From a virus: a stretch of 33,863 bases of DNA. This document shows, in pieces, positions 1 through 5,695 of the stretch. The translations under genes were made by a program, and so were the position numbers. Numbering within the stretch: the stretch's first letter is position 1; each line of letters starts with the position of its first letter. Under the pieces are notes generated by a model that saw only the letters and a program-made list of their open reading frames with translations, ran no database searches and was not told the origin of the DNA. The stretch lies in IMG/VR virus record IMGVR_UViG_3300037502_002628, positions 1 through 33,863 of that record; one strand, written 5' to 3'.

Positions 1-2
1 AC

Positions 3-434
3 GGGGTGCAATATCTGTTCTTCGGTGAAGTGCCCGGTATGAGGCTAAAAGTGGCAAAAGACGCAATGATTCTGCCGTTCGGGCAAATGTGGCAGTATTT
101 CAATACTCTGAGGCTAAATAACCCGGAGTGGTTAGCCGTACCATTAAATGATAATGCGTTCAATAAGGCTAAATCAGACCTCGCATTTTTGGAAGGAACT
201 TGGATAGGAGGTGCTGCGATAATTGCTCCGGAATGGTTGCCTGAGTTTTACCATGATGGGGTTCTCCATTATGGAGAAAAGGCGCTTTCATACCTTATCA
301 AAGGTATCAAAAATAATAAGTATAAGTCTTTTGCCTATTATAATGAGGCAGTACAATACATTAAAAACAATAGGCTTTTGAGCAAGGTAAATGAAGTGAG
401 GCAAAGTGAATTAATCTTGTTAAGAAAACGTTAA
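3..434 (+). CDS. Glycosyltransferase (GT-B type), C-terminal fragment
   Basis: The reading frame is open to the left edge, and the first possible start (GTG at 6) is probably not the true one, so this is taken as the 3' part of a longer gene. About 143 residues are visible. The stretch PLNDNAFNKAKSDLAFLEG, followed by GGAAIIAPEW, resembles the nucleotide-sugar-binding C-terminal half of GT-B (GT1/GT4-like) glycosyltransferases, which often read 'plnd..fN..KS.lk.lE....g...iap'. This would be the third glycosyltransferase in the window, with those at 15630 and 16616. The substrate cannot be told. A promoter and a new gene follow its stop closely. The family is inferred from one motif block, so confidence is moderate. 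Confidence 0.5.
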   Translation, partial: GVQYLFFGEVPGMRLKVAKDAMILPFGQMWQYFNTLRLNNPEWLAVPLNDNAFNKAKSDLAFLEGTWIGGAAIIAPEWLPEFYHDGVLHYGEKALSYLIKGIKNNKYKSFAYYNEAVQYIKNNRLLSKVNEVRQSELILLRKR

Positions 435-439
435 AGTGC

Positions 440-470
440 TTGCGTTTTCCGGAAAACTACGCTAATTTTG
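440..470 (+). promoter_or_regulatory. Bacteroidota-type promoter upstream of the 61-residue gene
   Basis: TTG at 440-442 and TAATTTTG at 463-470 match the Bacteroidota primary sigma-factor consensus (-33 TTG, -7 TAnnTTTG), with a 20-base spacer. The spacing is identical at 1692-1722 and 22431-22461. Transcription should begin a few bases after 470, giving a very short A-rich leader before ATG 493. The spacer contains a perfect 12-base palindrome. Confidence 0.65.
445..456. promoter_or_regulatory. Perfect palindrome inside a promoter spacer, candidate operator
   Basis: TTTTCCGGAAAA is a perfect 12-base inverted repeat lying between the -33 and -7 elements of the promoter at 440-470. Outer bases GCG (442-444) and CGC (460-462) extend the symmetry imperfectly. 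A dimeric repressor bound here would cover the polymerase site. No repressor gene is visible in the window, so the role is inferred from position only. Confidence 0.35.
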
Positions 471-492
471 TAGGAACAAAAACAAAAACAAG

Positions 493-678
493 ATGAATAA
501 CACAAAATCACCGTTACCGAAAATTGTAAAAGTATTAGTTAAAAGGGATAAAATCTCCGTAAGGCAGGCTATAAGCCATTACCTAAAAATGAGGGAAAGC
601 GTAGCAAAGGGCAAAGACCCATGTATCGTACTCGAAAATTACGGCTTAGAACCGGACTACTTTATGGACTTATATTAA
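493..678 (+). CDS. Hypothetical small protein, 61 aa
   Basis: I do not recognise a family. The protein has a basic, helical-looking N-terminal half (KIVKVLVKRDKISVRQAISHYL) and an acidic, aromatic end (LEPDYFMDLY). The ATG follows the leader AACAAAAACAAAAACAAG, and almost the same leader precedes the radC gene at 742, which supports this start and suggests a shared translation signal in place of a Shine-Dalgarno site. It lies directly downstream of a good promoter and is followed by a terminator-like hairpin, so it may be the only gene, or the first, of a short transcript. The ISVRQAISHYLKMRE segment could form a helical DNA- or protein-binding element, but that is speculative. Confidence 0.6.
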   Translation: MNNTKSPLPKIVKVLVKRDKISVRQAISHYLKMRESVAKGKDPCIVLENYGLEPDYFMDLY

Positions 679-689
679 TTTTTATAATG

Positions 690-719
690 ATGCCCGGTAT
701 AAACCCGGGCATTTATTTT
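690..719 (+). terminator. Terminator-like hairpin after the 61-residue gene
   Basis: ATGCCCGG (690-697) pairs with CCGGGCAT (705-712) around a 7-base loop and is followed by TTATTTT. It lies just after the stop at 678 and 22 bases before ATG 742. It could be an intrinsic terminator or, like the other hairpins found just upstream of genes here, a leader structure. Confidence 0.5.
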
Positions 720-741
720 CACCATCAAAAACAAAAACAAG

Positions 742-1350
742 ATGAACACATTACACGAAAAACTCGTCAAGTACGAGGCAAAAAGACAAATGACAGACCA
801 AGAAATTTTCAAAGCATTAACCGGAATGGAGATGCCGGATATTCTTAAGCTTTCAGATTTGCACAACGCATCCCCGCTTCAATTATTACAAATGGGGTTT
901 ACCAACCGACAGGCTGCAATATTTGTAGCAGCGGAGGAGTATGCCTTTAGGGTTCAAAACCAATCAAAACCAAAGTTAAAAATTACAGGTTCTAAGGACA
1001 GCTACGGATACATTAACAGGTATATTGGAGAATTATCAGAGGAGTCTTTTTATGTAATACATTTAAACCGCCGCAATGAGGCAATAGGTACAACTTGCAT
1101 ATCGAATGGGTCTGCTGTCGGTACGGTTGTAGATGTACAGCAAATTGCCCGGAAAGCATTGGCCTTTAAAAGCCAATCGGTAATTTTAGCGCATAATCAT
1201 CCGAGCGGGGGCATTGAACCAAGTAGGCAGGACTACCAGATAACAACAAAGCTAAAAGATGCATTAAAGCTGTTAGATATACACGTATTGGATCACATAA
1301 TAGTAGGTGACAACGCATACTATTCTTTTGCAGATAATGGCAACCTTTAA
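742..1350 (+). CDS. radC: RadC-family JAB-domain protein
   Basis: This is a 202-residue RadC-like protein with an N-terminal helical region (about residues 1-75) and a C-terminal JAB/MPN+ metalloprotease-fold domain. The JAMM metal ligands are all present: an early Glu near 100-101, H151 and H153 in AHNHPSGG, S155, and D164 in PSRQD. The length is normal for phage and mobile-element RadC proteins. RadC was named for DNA repair, but its biochemical role is unsettled. The family is common on mobile elements, where a peptidase role or help in replication and recombination is suspected. The start follows an A-rich leader nearly identical to that of the gene at 493. The stop is 11 bases before the MazG-like gene, so the two are probably cotranscribed. 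Confidence 0.88.
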   Translation: MNTLHEKLVKYEAKRQMTDQEIFKALTGMEMPDILKLSDLHNASPLQLLQMGFTNRQAAIFVAAEEYAFRVQNQSKPKLKITGSKDSYGYINRYIGELSEESFYVIHLNRRNEAIGTTCISNGSAVGTVVDVQQIARKALAFKSQSVILAHNHPSGGIEPSRQDYQITTKLKDALKLLDIHVLDHIIVGDNAYYSFADNGNL

Positions 1351-1361
1351 AATTAATTAAT

Positions 1362-1673
1362 ATGAATCTAAACGAATTTGATGGACTTATTGTCCAATGG
1401 GCTGAGGCGAAAGGATTAACCTCTCCAAATAAAGCCTTTCAGCAATATACTAAATTGGGAGAGGAATTCGGCGAACTGGGGGCATCTTTAATACGATGGG
1501 ACAGGGAAGCAACTAAGGACGCAATCGGAGACTGCATGGTGGTTCTGGCCATTATAGCAAAGCAATACAACCTATCGCTCAATGATTGCGGGGAGTTTGC
1601 TTGGAATCAGATAAAAGACCGAACCGGAAGCACTGTAAACGGTGTATTCCTTAAAGATGAAAAATCTTCCTAA
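1362..1673 (+). CDS. MazG-like nucleotide pyrophosphohydrolase
   Basis: This 103-residue all-alpha protein carries the MazG/dUTPase-superfamily signature: E34 E35 xx E38 in KLGEEFGELG and D53/D57 in KDAIGDCMVVL, the residues that hold magnesium in this fold. Such enzymes hydrolyse NTPs or dNTPs to the monophosphate and pyrophosphate. Phage versions are proposed to clean the nucleotide pool or to lower host (p)ppGpp signalling. In a phage that may make modified purines, removing unwanted nucleotides is an attractive but untested role. It follows radC by 11 bases and is followed by about 130 non-coding bases that hold a promoter and a hairpin. Confidence 0.75.
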   Translation: MNLNEFDGLIVQWAEAKGLTSPNKAFQQYTKLGEEFGELGASLIRWDREATKDAIGDCMVVLAIIAKQYNLSLNDCGEFAWNQIKDRTGSTVNGVFLKDEKSS

Positions 1674-1691
1674 GATAACTACTTAATATTG

Positions 1692-1722
1692 TTGCAATTC
1701 TCGTTTAACAGTTGTACTTTTG
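1692..1722 (+). promoter_or_regulatory. Bacteroidota-type promoter upstream of the tandem tagged genes
   Basis: TTG at 1692-1694 and TACTTTTG at 1715-1722 match the -33/-7 consensus with a 20-base spacer. The expected start of transcription is a few bases downstream, just before the hairpin at 1732-1765. The leader to ATG 1808 would then be about 80 bases long, unusually long for this genome. Confidence 0.65.
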
Positions 1723-1731
1723 TGTATATAA

Positions 1732-1765
1732 GCGGGGCGGCATTGGTAACGACAAGCCGCTCCGC
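1732..1765 (+). promoter_or_regulatory. Strong GC-rich hairpin in the 5' leader
   Basis: GCGGGGCGGC (1732-1741) pairs with GCCGCTCCGC (1756-1765), ten pairs with one G-U, around a 14-base loop. TATTTTG follows. Because it lies just after a promoter and 42 bases before ATG 1808, it can act as an attenuator or a 5' stabilising structure for the following genes. It could also end readthrough from the upstream mazG gene. Confidence 0.55.
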
Positions 1766-1807
1766 TATTTTGAAGCACTTTTCTCGTTTAGTTAAAATTT
1801 AAATACC

Positions 1808-2077
1808 ATGGCAAAAATCTATGTTCCAGCACACACAAGGGCAGATGGTACAAAGGTAAAAGGACACTATCGAACAATAGAAGAGGGTGAAAAAGTAGTA
1901 ATAAGAAAAAGCTACGGCGGGGGAGTGGGTAAAGTAGTTGGAATGTCAGAAATGAGTAGTGATTTTGTTACTGTAAAATTTTTAGGTAAAAAAAAGAGCA
2001 AGGGTAAAGCATATTTTCATACCGGGTCTTTGAGAAGATTAAGCGATGTAATTTCAAGAAAAAAAATGAAACGCTAA
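1808..2077 (+). CDS. Small basic protein with the 'VPAHTRADGT' N-terminal tag (copy 1)
   Basis: This 89-residue, strongly basic protein begins MAKIYVPAHTRADGTKVKGH. A short 'HTR-DGT-V-GH/Y-R' motif of this kind recurs in phage and bacterial small proteins, but I know no firm function. The middle part (GGGVGKVVGMSEMSSDFVTV) could form a small beta barrel of the SH3 or KOW sort, a guess from its glycine/valine pattern. The next gene starts with the same tag and has a nearly identical leader (TTAAAATTTAAATACC here, TTAAAATTCAAATATC there), so the 5' ends were duplicated or shared by recombination while the bodies diverged. It is the first gene after the promoter at 1692 and the hairpin at 1732. 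Confidence 0.65.
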   Translation: MAKIYVPAHTRADGTKVKGHYRTIEEGEKVVIRKSYGGGVGKVVGMSEMSSDFVTVKFLGKKKSKGKAYFHTGSLRRLSDVISRKKMKR

Positions 2078-2102
2078 TTTAAACCGTTAAAATTCAAATA
2101 TC

Positions 2103-2423
2103 ATGGCAAAAATTTATGTTCCGGCTCACACCAGAGCGGATGGTACAAGGGTAAAGGGATACACCCGGGAAATCGGTGGTACTGCTTTTGCAATATCAGA
2201 TGCGTTTTCGTCAAGAACAAATATTGATAAACTTTCCAAGGCGGCTACCGCACAAAGAAAAACAAGGATTCTGAGTAGCTTATCCTCTGGTAAGAAATTA
2301 ACATACGAAACAATAAATCCTTTTGCAGTTAAAAGAGCAAAAAGTAGGAGTATAGATAAAAAGGGTTACTTATCTTCTTCCCGCCAATCTTCTGCAATGT
2401 ACGGCAGACCTAAAAAACGATAA
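2103..2423 (+). CDS. Small basic protein with the 'VPAHTRADGT' N-terminal tag (copy 2)
   Basis: This 106-residue basic protein begins MAKIYVPAHTRADGTRVKGY, matching the previous gene at 17 of its first 18 positions. After the tag the sequence is unrelated: a Ser/Lys/Arg-rich chain with SSRTN, SLSSGKKLTYE and a C-terminal GRPKKR. No catalytic motif is seen. The charge suggests binding to DNA or to an acidic partner, possibly inside the capsid, but this is inference. It is 25 bases downstream of copy 1 with a matching leader, so cotranscription is likely. The tag may be a sorting or binding signal, or simply a recombination handle. Confidence 0.65.
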   Translation: MAKIYVPAHTRADGTRVKGYTREIGGTAFAISDAFSSRTNIDKLSKAATAQRKTRILSSLSSGKKLTYETINPFAVKRAKSRSIDKKGYLSSSRQSSAMYGRPKKR

Positions 2424-2424
2424 T

Positions 2425-2562
2425 ATGCCCGCAAAACTGGATAGATGCGTTAAGCAAGTTAAAAAGCAAGGCCGCTACGAAAGTGCGGCCTACGGTATTT
2501 GTAACGCTTCCCTAAAAAAGGCTAAAACGAAGCCAAAGGGCAAAAAGAAAAAGTATGCCTAA
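2425..2562 (+). CDS. 45-residue Cys-containing phage protein (LDRCVKQV motif)
   Basis: This short gene reads MPAKLDRCVKQVKKQGRYES, then AAYGICNASLKKAK and a lysine-rich tail ending KKKKYA. The pattern L-x-x-C-V-x-x-V-x-x-x-G-x(5-6)-AYxIC-x-(A/S)S-L recurs in small phage proteins and within larger virion proteins encoded near head genes. Two cysteines (C8, C26) and the spaced helices are the conserved part. The start is 1 base after the previous stop, and the end overlaps the next start by 8 bases, fitting a tight operon. The function is unknown. Lack of frame competition and the recognisable motif make it likely real. Confidence 0.6.
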   Translation: MPAKLDRCVKQVKKQGRYESAAYGICNASLKKAKTKPKGKKKKYA

Positions 2563-2857
2563 GCAGTCAAAAAAAGAGCGAATTGAGAGCGCATTAAAGC
2601 GGGTAGGTGCATCTGAGCCTAACAAGCCTAAGCGCACACCTAATCATCCCACGAAGTCGCACGTAGTTGTGGCAGTTGAAGGGGATAAGGTCAAAATCAT
2701 TCGCTTTGGGCAACAGGGTGTTTCCGGAAGCCCGGCAAAGAAAGGGGAAAGCGAAGCAGATAAGAAACGCAGGGAATCATTTAAGGCACGCCATGCAAAG
2801 AACATAGCGAAAGGTAAAATGAGTGCGGCGTATTGGGCTAACAAAGAAAAATGGTAA
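2555..2857 (+). CDS. Conserved basic phage protein (RFGQQGV motif)
   Basis: This 100-residue, lysine-rich protein has the central block KSHVVVAVEGDKVKIIRFGQ followed by QGVSGS, and the C-terminal block RRESFKARHAKNIAKGKMSA ending YWANKEKW. Proteins with this 'IRFGqqGv ... RRxSFxARH ... AxYWxxKxKW' layout occur in tailed phages and some large DNA viruses (I believe the DUF6321 group, unchecked). Their role is not known to me. The ATG lies inside the end of the preceding 45-residue gene, in another frame. The 66 bases that follow hold no clear signal. Nucleic-acid binding is suggested only by charge. Confidence 0.65.
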   Translation: MPKQSKKERIESALKRVGASEPNKPKRTPNHPTKSHVVVAVEGDKVKIIRFGQQGVSGSPAKKGESEADKKRRESFKARHAKNIAKGKMSAAYWANKEKW

Positions 2858-2923
2858 CACAAACTATTAATAAAAAACGTAAGGTTCTATTTAAGGAACG
2901 TCAATATTAAGCAAATCACAGTA

Positions 2924-3625
2924 ATGGTAACACGAAGTAGTGATAACTGGCAGACAAGGTCTGGGTCTTGGGATGCGCTAAAGACCCGGTTCATTACTTT
3001 TGATGATTACCCGGTGTGCGGTAGTCGAATAAAAATAGAGCCTGAGACAAATACTGTAAAGTGCGTAAATATTCCGGAAATTAATTCTAACAGCCTTGTA
3101 GATATGTTTGTGGATGATTACAGACTGGAACGATACTGGAATAGGATAGAATACTACGCGGATATTTTTTCAAGGGCTAAATATGTAATGACTCCGGACT
3201 TTAGTTTACTACTTGGTATGCCTACTGAGATGATACAATGGAACATATACCGGAATAGGTTAATCGGTTACGTTTATGAATCATTAGGCATTAAGGTAAT
3301 CCCAACTGTTTCATGGACTGATAAAAGCAGTTTTGATTATTGCACCAAAGGAATAAGGATTGGTTCGACGATTGCGGTGTCTAATATAGGAGCAAGGAAT
3401 GATAAACAGATTGCACTTTTTAACAGAGGATTGCAGCAATGCGTTTATAGAATTGAACCTGAGCAGGTAATTATCTGTTCCAACAAAAAATACAGACACA
3501 ATTATAACGATTCAATATTTTACCACATTAAACCATTCTGGGATAAAAAGCGAAACCATGGCAAAGTTGACGAAGAAAGAAATGGAACAACACTTAAAGG
3601 AATTAGCCGACCTCAAGAAAGGTAA
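2924..3625 (+). CDS. DUF4417 phage protein
   Basis: This 233-residue protein shows the DUF4417 pattern. An aromatic-rich N-terminal part is followed by DYRLERYWNRIEYYADIFSR, then YVMTPDFSLLLGMPTEMIQW, RNRLIGYVYESLGIKVIP and TVSW. In such proteins a conserved 'DfSl ... p....WN.yRsR..g.y.q..G..viP...w' core spans about residues 70-160. The fold and function are unknown. It lies among small genes ahead of the DNA-modification operon. Its last 22 codons (after 3558) overlap a 45-residue gene in another frame, so that part of the C-terminus may be poorly constrained. Confidence 0.7.
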   Translation: MVTRSSDNWQTRSGSWDALKTRFITFDDYPVCGSRIKIEPETNTVKCVNIPEINSNSLVDMFVDDYRLERYWNRIEYYADIFSRAKYVMTPDFSLLLGMPTEMIQWNIYRNRLIGYVYESLGIKVIPTVSWTDKSSFDYCTKGIRIGSTIAVSNIGARNDKQIALFNRGLQQCVYRIEPEQVIICSNKKYRHNYNDSIFYHIKPFWDKKRNHGKVDEERNGTTLKGISRPQER

Positions 3626-3695
3626 GCCTTCTTTTATTGACGAACCGGAAGACCTTAGTAAATCTGGAAACCCTAAAGTTGAAAAAAAAAACTAA
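3558..3695 (+). CDS. Small charged protein overlapping the DUF4417 gene, 45 aa
   Basis: The frame reads MAKLTKKEMEQHLKELADLK, then KGKPSFIDEPEDLSKS and a lysine-rich end. It begins inside the DUF4417 gene and shares 68 bases with it in another frame. The regular spacing of Leu/Met and Lys/Glu suggests one amphipathic helix followed by a flexible tail. I do not recognise a family. The start is placed at the ATG after GCGAAACC. The region 3626-3695 would otherwise be empty in a very compact genome, which supports it, but an overlap this long is unusual and the call remains tentative. Confidence 0.4.
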   Translation: MAKLTKKEMEQHLKELADLKKGKPSFIDEPEDLSKSGNPKVEKKN

Positions 3696-3701
3696 AACCC
3701 A

Positions 3702-4382
3702 ATGGGAGGAAGAAGCGGACAGTCACTAACAAGAAGCGGTCAACAAGCGGCAAGAAGTCAACAACCCGAAAGCGGAAATGACTATCCGGATGCCCGAATT
3801 GTAGAAAGCGGAACAAATACTTCGCGGTTTTCTACTAATGACCTGATTGCAATGTCTGGTGTTCCTAAAGATTTTAGGGGCAGAATAACTGTAAGTCACT
3901 ACAGAGGCGAATCCTTTATAGATGTTGATGATGAAGGGTTAAGAATGAGAAGAAGGGTAAGAAGTGAAGTCGGAATAGTGCAAAATAGATTATTTAAAAT
4001 TGCGGACGATAGCAGGTTTAAAGGCAGGGGATACAAAATTTTTGAAAGCCAAGTGAATGAACTTCGCAAGAAGAAGTTTGAAAAAATAACAGTTTACGCT
4101 GCCGGGAATATAAACAACCCTGACTACAACGGATACTATACATGGGCAAGATTCGGCTATCAGCCTAAAAAAGAGGATGCGACACAAATAGTGGAAATGG
4201 TAAACAGAACCAATGGCACACAGTTTAAGAGTTGGTATGAAATGATGAATACAGTAACCGGGCAGAAGCTATGGAAGCAAATTGGTAGTGATTGGGATGG
4301 AGAATTCGATTTAAAAAGCAACAGTCTTTCAATGAAAACATGGAAAAATTACCTGAAGTATCGCAAATCCCAAAGTGAATAA
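3702..4382 (+). CDS. GNAT-like phage protein
   Basis: This 226-residue protein has a Ser/Gln/Arg-rich N-terminus (residues 1-30, low complexity). The middle segment looks like an acyltransferase-type GNAT fold: SRFKGRGYKIFESQVNELRK, then ITVYAAGNINNPDYNGYYTW and ARFGYQP. Phage proteins with 'G.G...f..q...a...g...i...A.g......GYyTWprfGf' exist, sometimes as a domain of larger virion or morphogenesis proteins. No substrate can be inferred. The C-terminal part (WDGEFDLKSNSLSMKTWKNY) resembles the tail of those same phage proteins. It ends 2 bases before the ParB-like gene, so it could be cotranscribed with the DNA-modification operon, but a role there is speculative. Confidence 0.5.
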   Translation: MGGRSGQSLTRSGQQAARSQQPESGNDYPDARIVESGTNTSRFSTNDLIAMSGVPKDFRGRITVSHYRGESFIDVDDEGLRMRRRVRSEVGIVQNRLFKIADDSRFKGRGYKIFESQVNELRKKKFEKITVYAAGNINNPDYNGYYTWARFGYQPKKEDATQIVEMVNRTNGTQFKSWYEMMNTVTGQKLWKQIGSDWDGEFDLKSNSLSMKTWKNYLKYRKSQSE

Positions 4383-4384
4383 AA

Positions 4385-4960
4385 ATGCAGACACTGTTTA
4401 TTCCAATTTCAAAAATCAAGTCTAACTCAGGCCAAATCCCGGGGCTGCCTAAGAACCCTCGAGTAATAAGAGACGAGCGGTTTCAAAAACTTGTTCAAAG
4501 CATAAAGGAAGACCCGGAAATGCTTTCCCTAAGAGAACTTATTGTTTATCCTTATAACGGCGATTACGTTGTTATTGCCGGGAATATGAGGCTAAAGGCC
4601 ATGCAAGAACTGGGCTATAAAGAATGCCCGGCAAAGGTCTTACCAGAGGATACAACGCCTGAAAAGTTAAGAGCCTATACTATAAAAGATAACCTACCCT
4701 TTGGAGAAACGGATTGGGGAGTTATTGAAACAGATTGGGACGCAGATGAACTATCACAATGGGGGCTGGATGTACCGGAGTTTATTAGTGAGGAAGATAT
4801 AAACTTGGATCAGTTTTTTGAGGAATCAAACGAGGGAAAATTGCCAATGAATAAAATTACCCTTGAATACACAGCTGAAGATTATGAAAAGGTAGTTGAT
4901 GCCTTTAAGCAATATAGTGGCAGTAAAGAGCAAATTATTTACAAATTATTAGGGTTATGA
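4385..4960 (+). CDS. ParB/sulfiredoxin-fold protein, first gene of the deazaguanine operon
   Basis: This is a 191-residue ParB-like protein. Residues 1-85 carry the ParB/Srx fold, with NPR near 24-26, LRELIVYP at 49-56 and the signature GNMRLKAM at 66-73 (G-x-x-R, the nucleotide/phosphate-binding box). Residues 101-130 (KDNLPFGETDW ... LSQWGLDVPEF) match the segment seen in phage ParB-like proteins, which often sit beside DNA-modifying enzymes. Its stop overlaps the dpdA-like start by 4 bases (ATGA), implying coupled translation. In bacterial 7-deazaguanine islands, DpdB, reported as ParB/Srx-like, is needed with DpdA for base insertion. By analogy this protein may assist the transglycosylase, for example in DNA recognition or ATP use. 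Partition is less likely, as no parA is seen. Confidence 0.75.
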   Translation: MQTLFIPISKIKSNSGQIPGLPKNPRVIRDERFQKLVQSIKEDPEMLSLRELIVYPYNGDYVVIAGNMRLKAMQELGYKECPAKVLPEDTTPEKLRAYTIKDNLPFGETDWGVIETDWDADELSQWGLDVPEFISEEDINLDQFFEESNEGKLPMNKITLEYTAEDYEKVVDAFKQYSGSKEQIIYKLLGL

Positions 4961-5694
4961 TTATTTACCTGGCTGGATGTGGTTGGGAAAAAAAATGTTG
5001 GATGAATCATGACTTTTATCAGTTTAACCGTTTAAACTCTTTTATGTATTTAAAAGAATTTGAATCTAAAGTTATTAAAAACTACGATAATTTTCTTTTA
5101 GATAGTGGTGCTTTCACTTACTTAAATAAACTAAAAACAACACAAGTTAACTGGGAAGATTATGTTTTAAAATATGCAAAGTTTATTAAAGAAAATAATA
5201 TTGAAAACTTCTTTGAATTGGATATTGACCCGATTGTAGGTATTAAAGAAGTAGAAATATTGAGAGATTTATTAGAAAAATATACTGGTAAAAAATGCAT
5301 ACCAGTTTGGCATAAAAGTAGGGGGTTAGACTATTGGGTTGATATGTGTAAAAATTATAGTTATGTAGCTATTGGTGGTATTGTAACTAAAGAAATAAAA
5401 AGAACAGAGTATGATGTTTTTAAACCTTTGTTAAGTATAGCAAATAAATACAACACAAAGGTTCACGCATTAGGTTTTACTAATTTAAAAGGATTAGAAA
5501 AGTATAAATTCTACTCCGTAGATAGTACCGCATGGCTTTCTGGCAATCAATACGGGGCGGCTCATTGGTTTGACGGCAAAACAATGCAGAAGAAAAAAAA
5601 ATTACCAGGGCAAAAAGTTAAAGCTCAGGAAGTAGCCAGGCATAATTTTAAGGAGTGGGTAAAGTTTTCCAAATACGCAGAAAATAATTTATAG
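4957..5694 (+). CDS. dpdA: DpdA-like DNA-guanine transglycosylase
   Basis: This 245-residue protein has the blocks of the tRNA-guanine transglycosylase superfamily in short form: LLDSGAF (D49, aligned by eye with the DSGG base-binding Asp of TGT), ELDIDPIVG (D89, D91), AIGGIVTKE (139-146, like the GG-x-x-x-GE loop), VHALGF (169-174) and YSVDSTAW (D189, like the nucleophile Asp). The CxCxxC zinc cluster of bacterial TGT is absent. Phage DpdA proteins of this kind swap guanine in DNA for preQ0 or derivatives. The next four genes make that precursor, which strongly supports the role. The gene is far more AT-rich than its neighbours: 5041-5100 has 9 G/C and 5161-5220 has 10 G/C in 60 bases. It overlaps the ParB-like gene by 4 bases and ends 1 base before queC. 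Confidence 0.85.
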   Translation: MIIYLAGCGWEKKCWMNHDFYQFNRLNSFMYLKEFESKVIKNYDNFLLDSGAFTYLNKLKTTQVNWEDYVLKYAKFIKENNIENFFELDIDPIVGIKEVEILRDLLEKYTGKKCIPVWHKSRGLDYWVDMCKNYSYVAIGGIVTKEIKRTEYDVFKPLLSIANKYNTKVHALGFTNLKGLEKYKFYSVDSTAWLSGNQYGAAHWFDGKTMQKKKKLPGQKVKAQEVARHNFKEWVKFSKYAENNL

Positions 5695-5695
5695 T

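Noticed and set aside
478-741. Repeated leader AAAAACAAAAACAAG at 478 and 726 as a mobile-element end
   Set aside because: It is a short A/C-rich leader directly before two ATGs; no transposase, target duplication or longer repeat is seen.
621-848. Plus-strand frame of 75 codons spanning the hairpin at 690
   Set aside because: It overlaps two better genes, crosses a terminator-like stem and has no leader.
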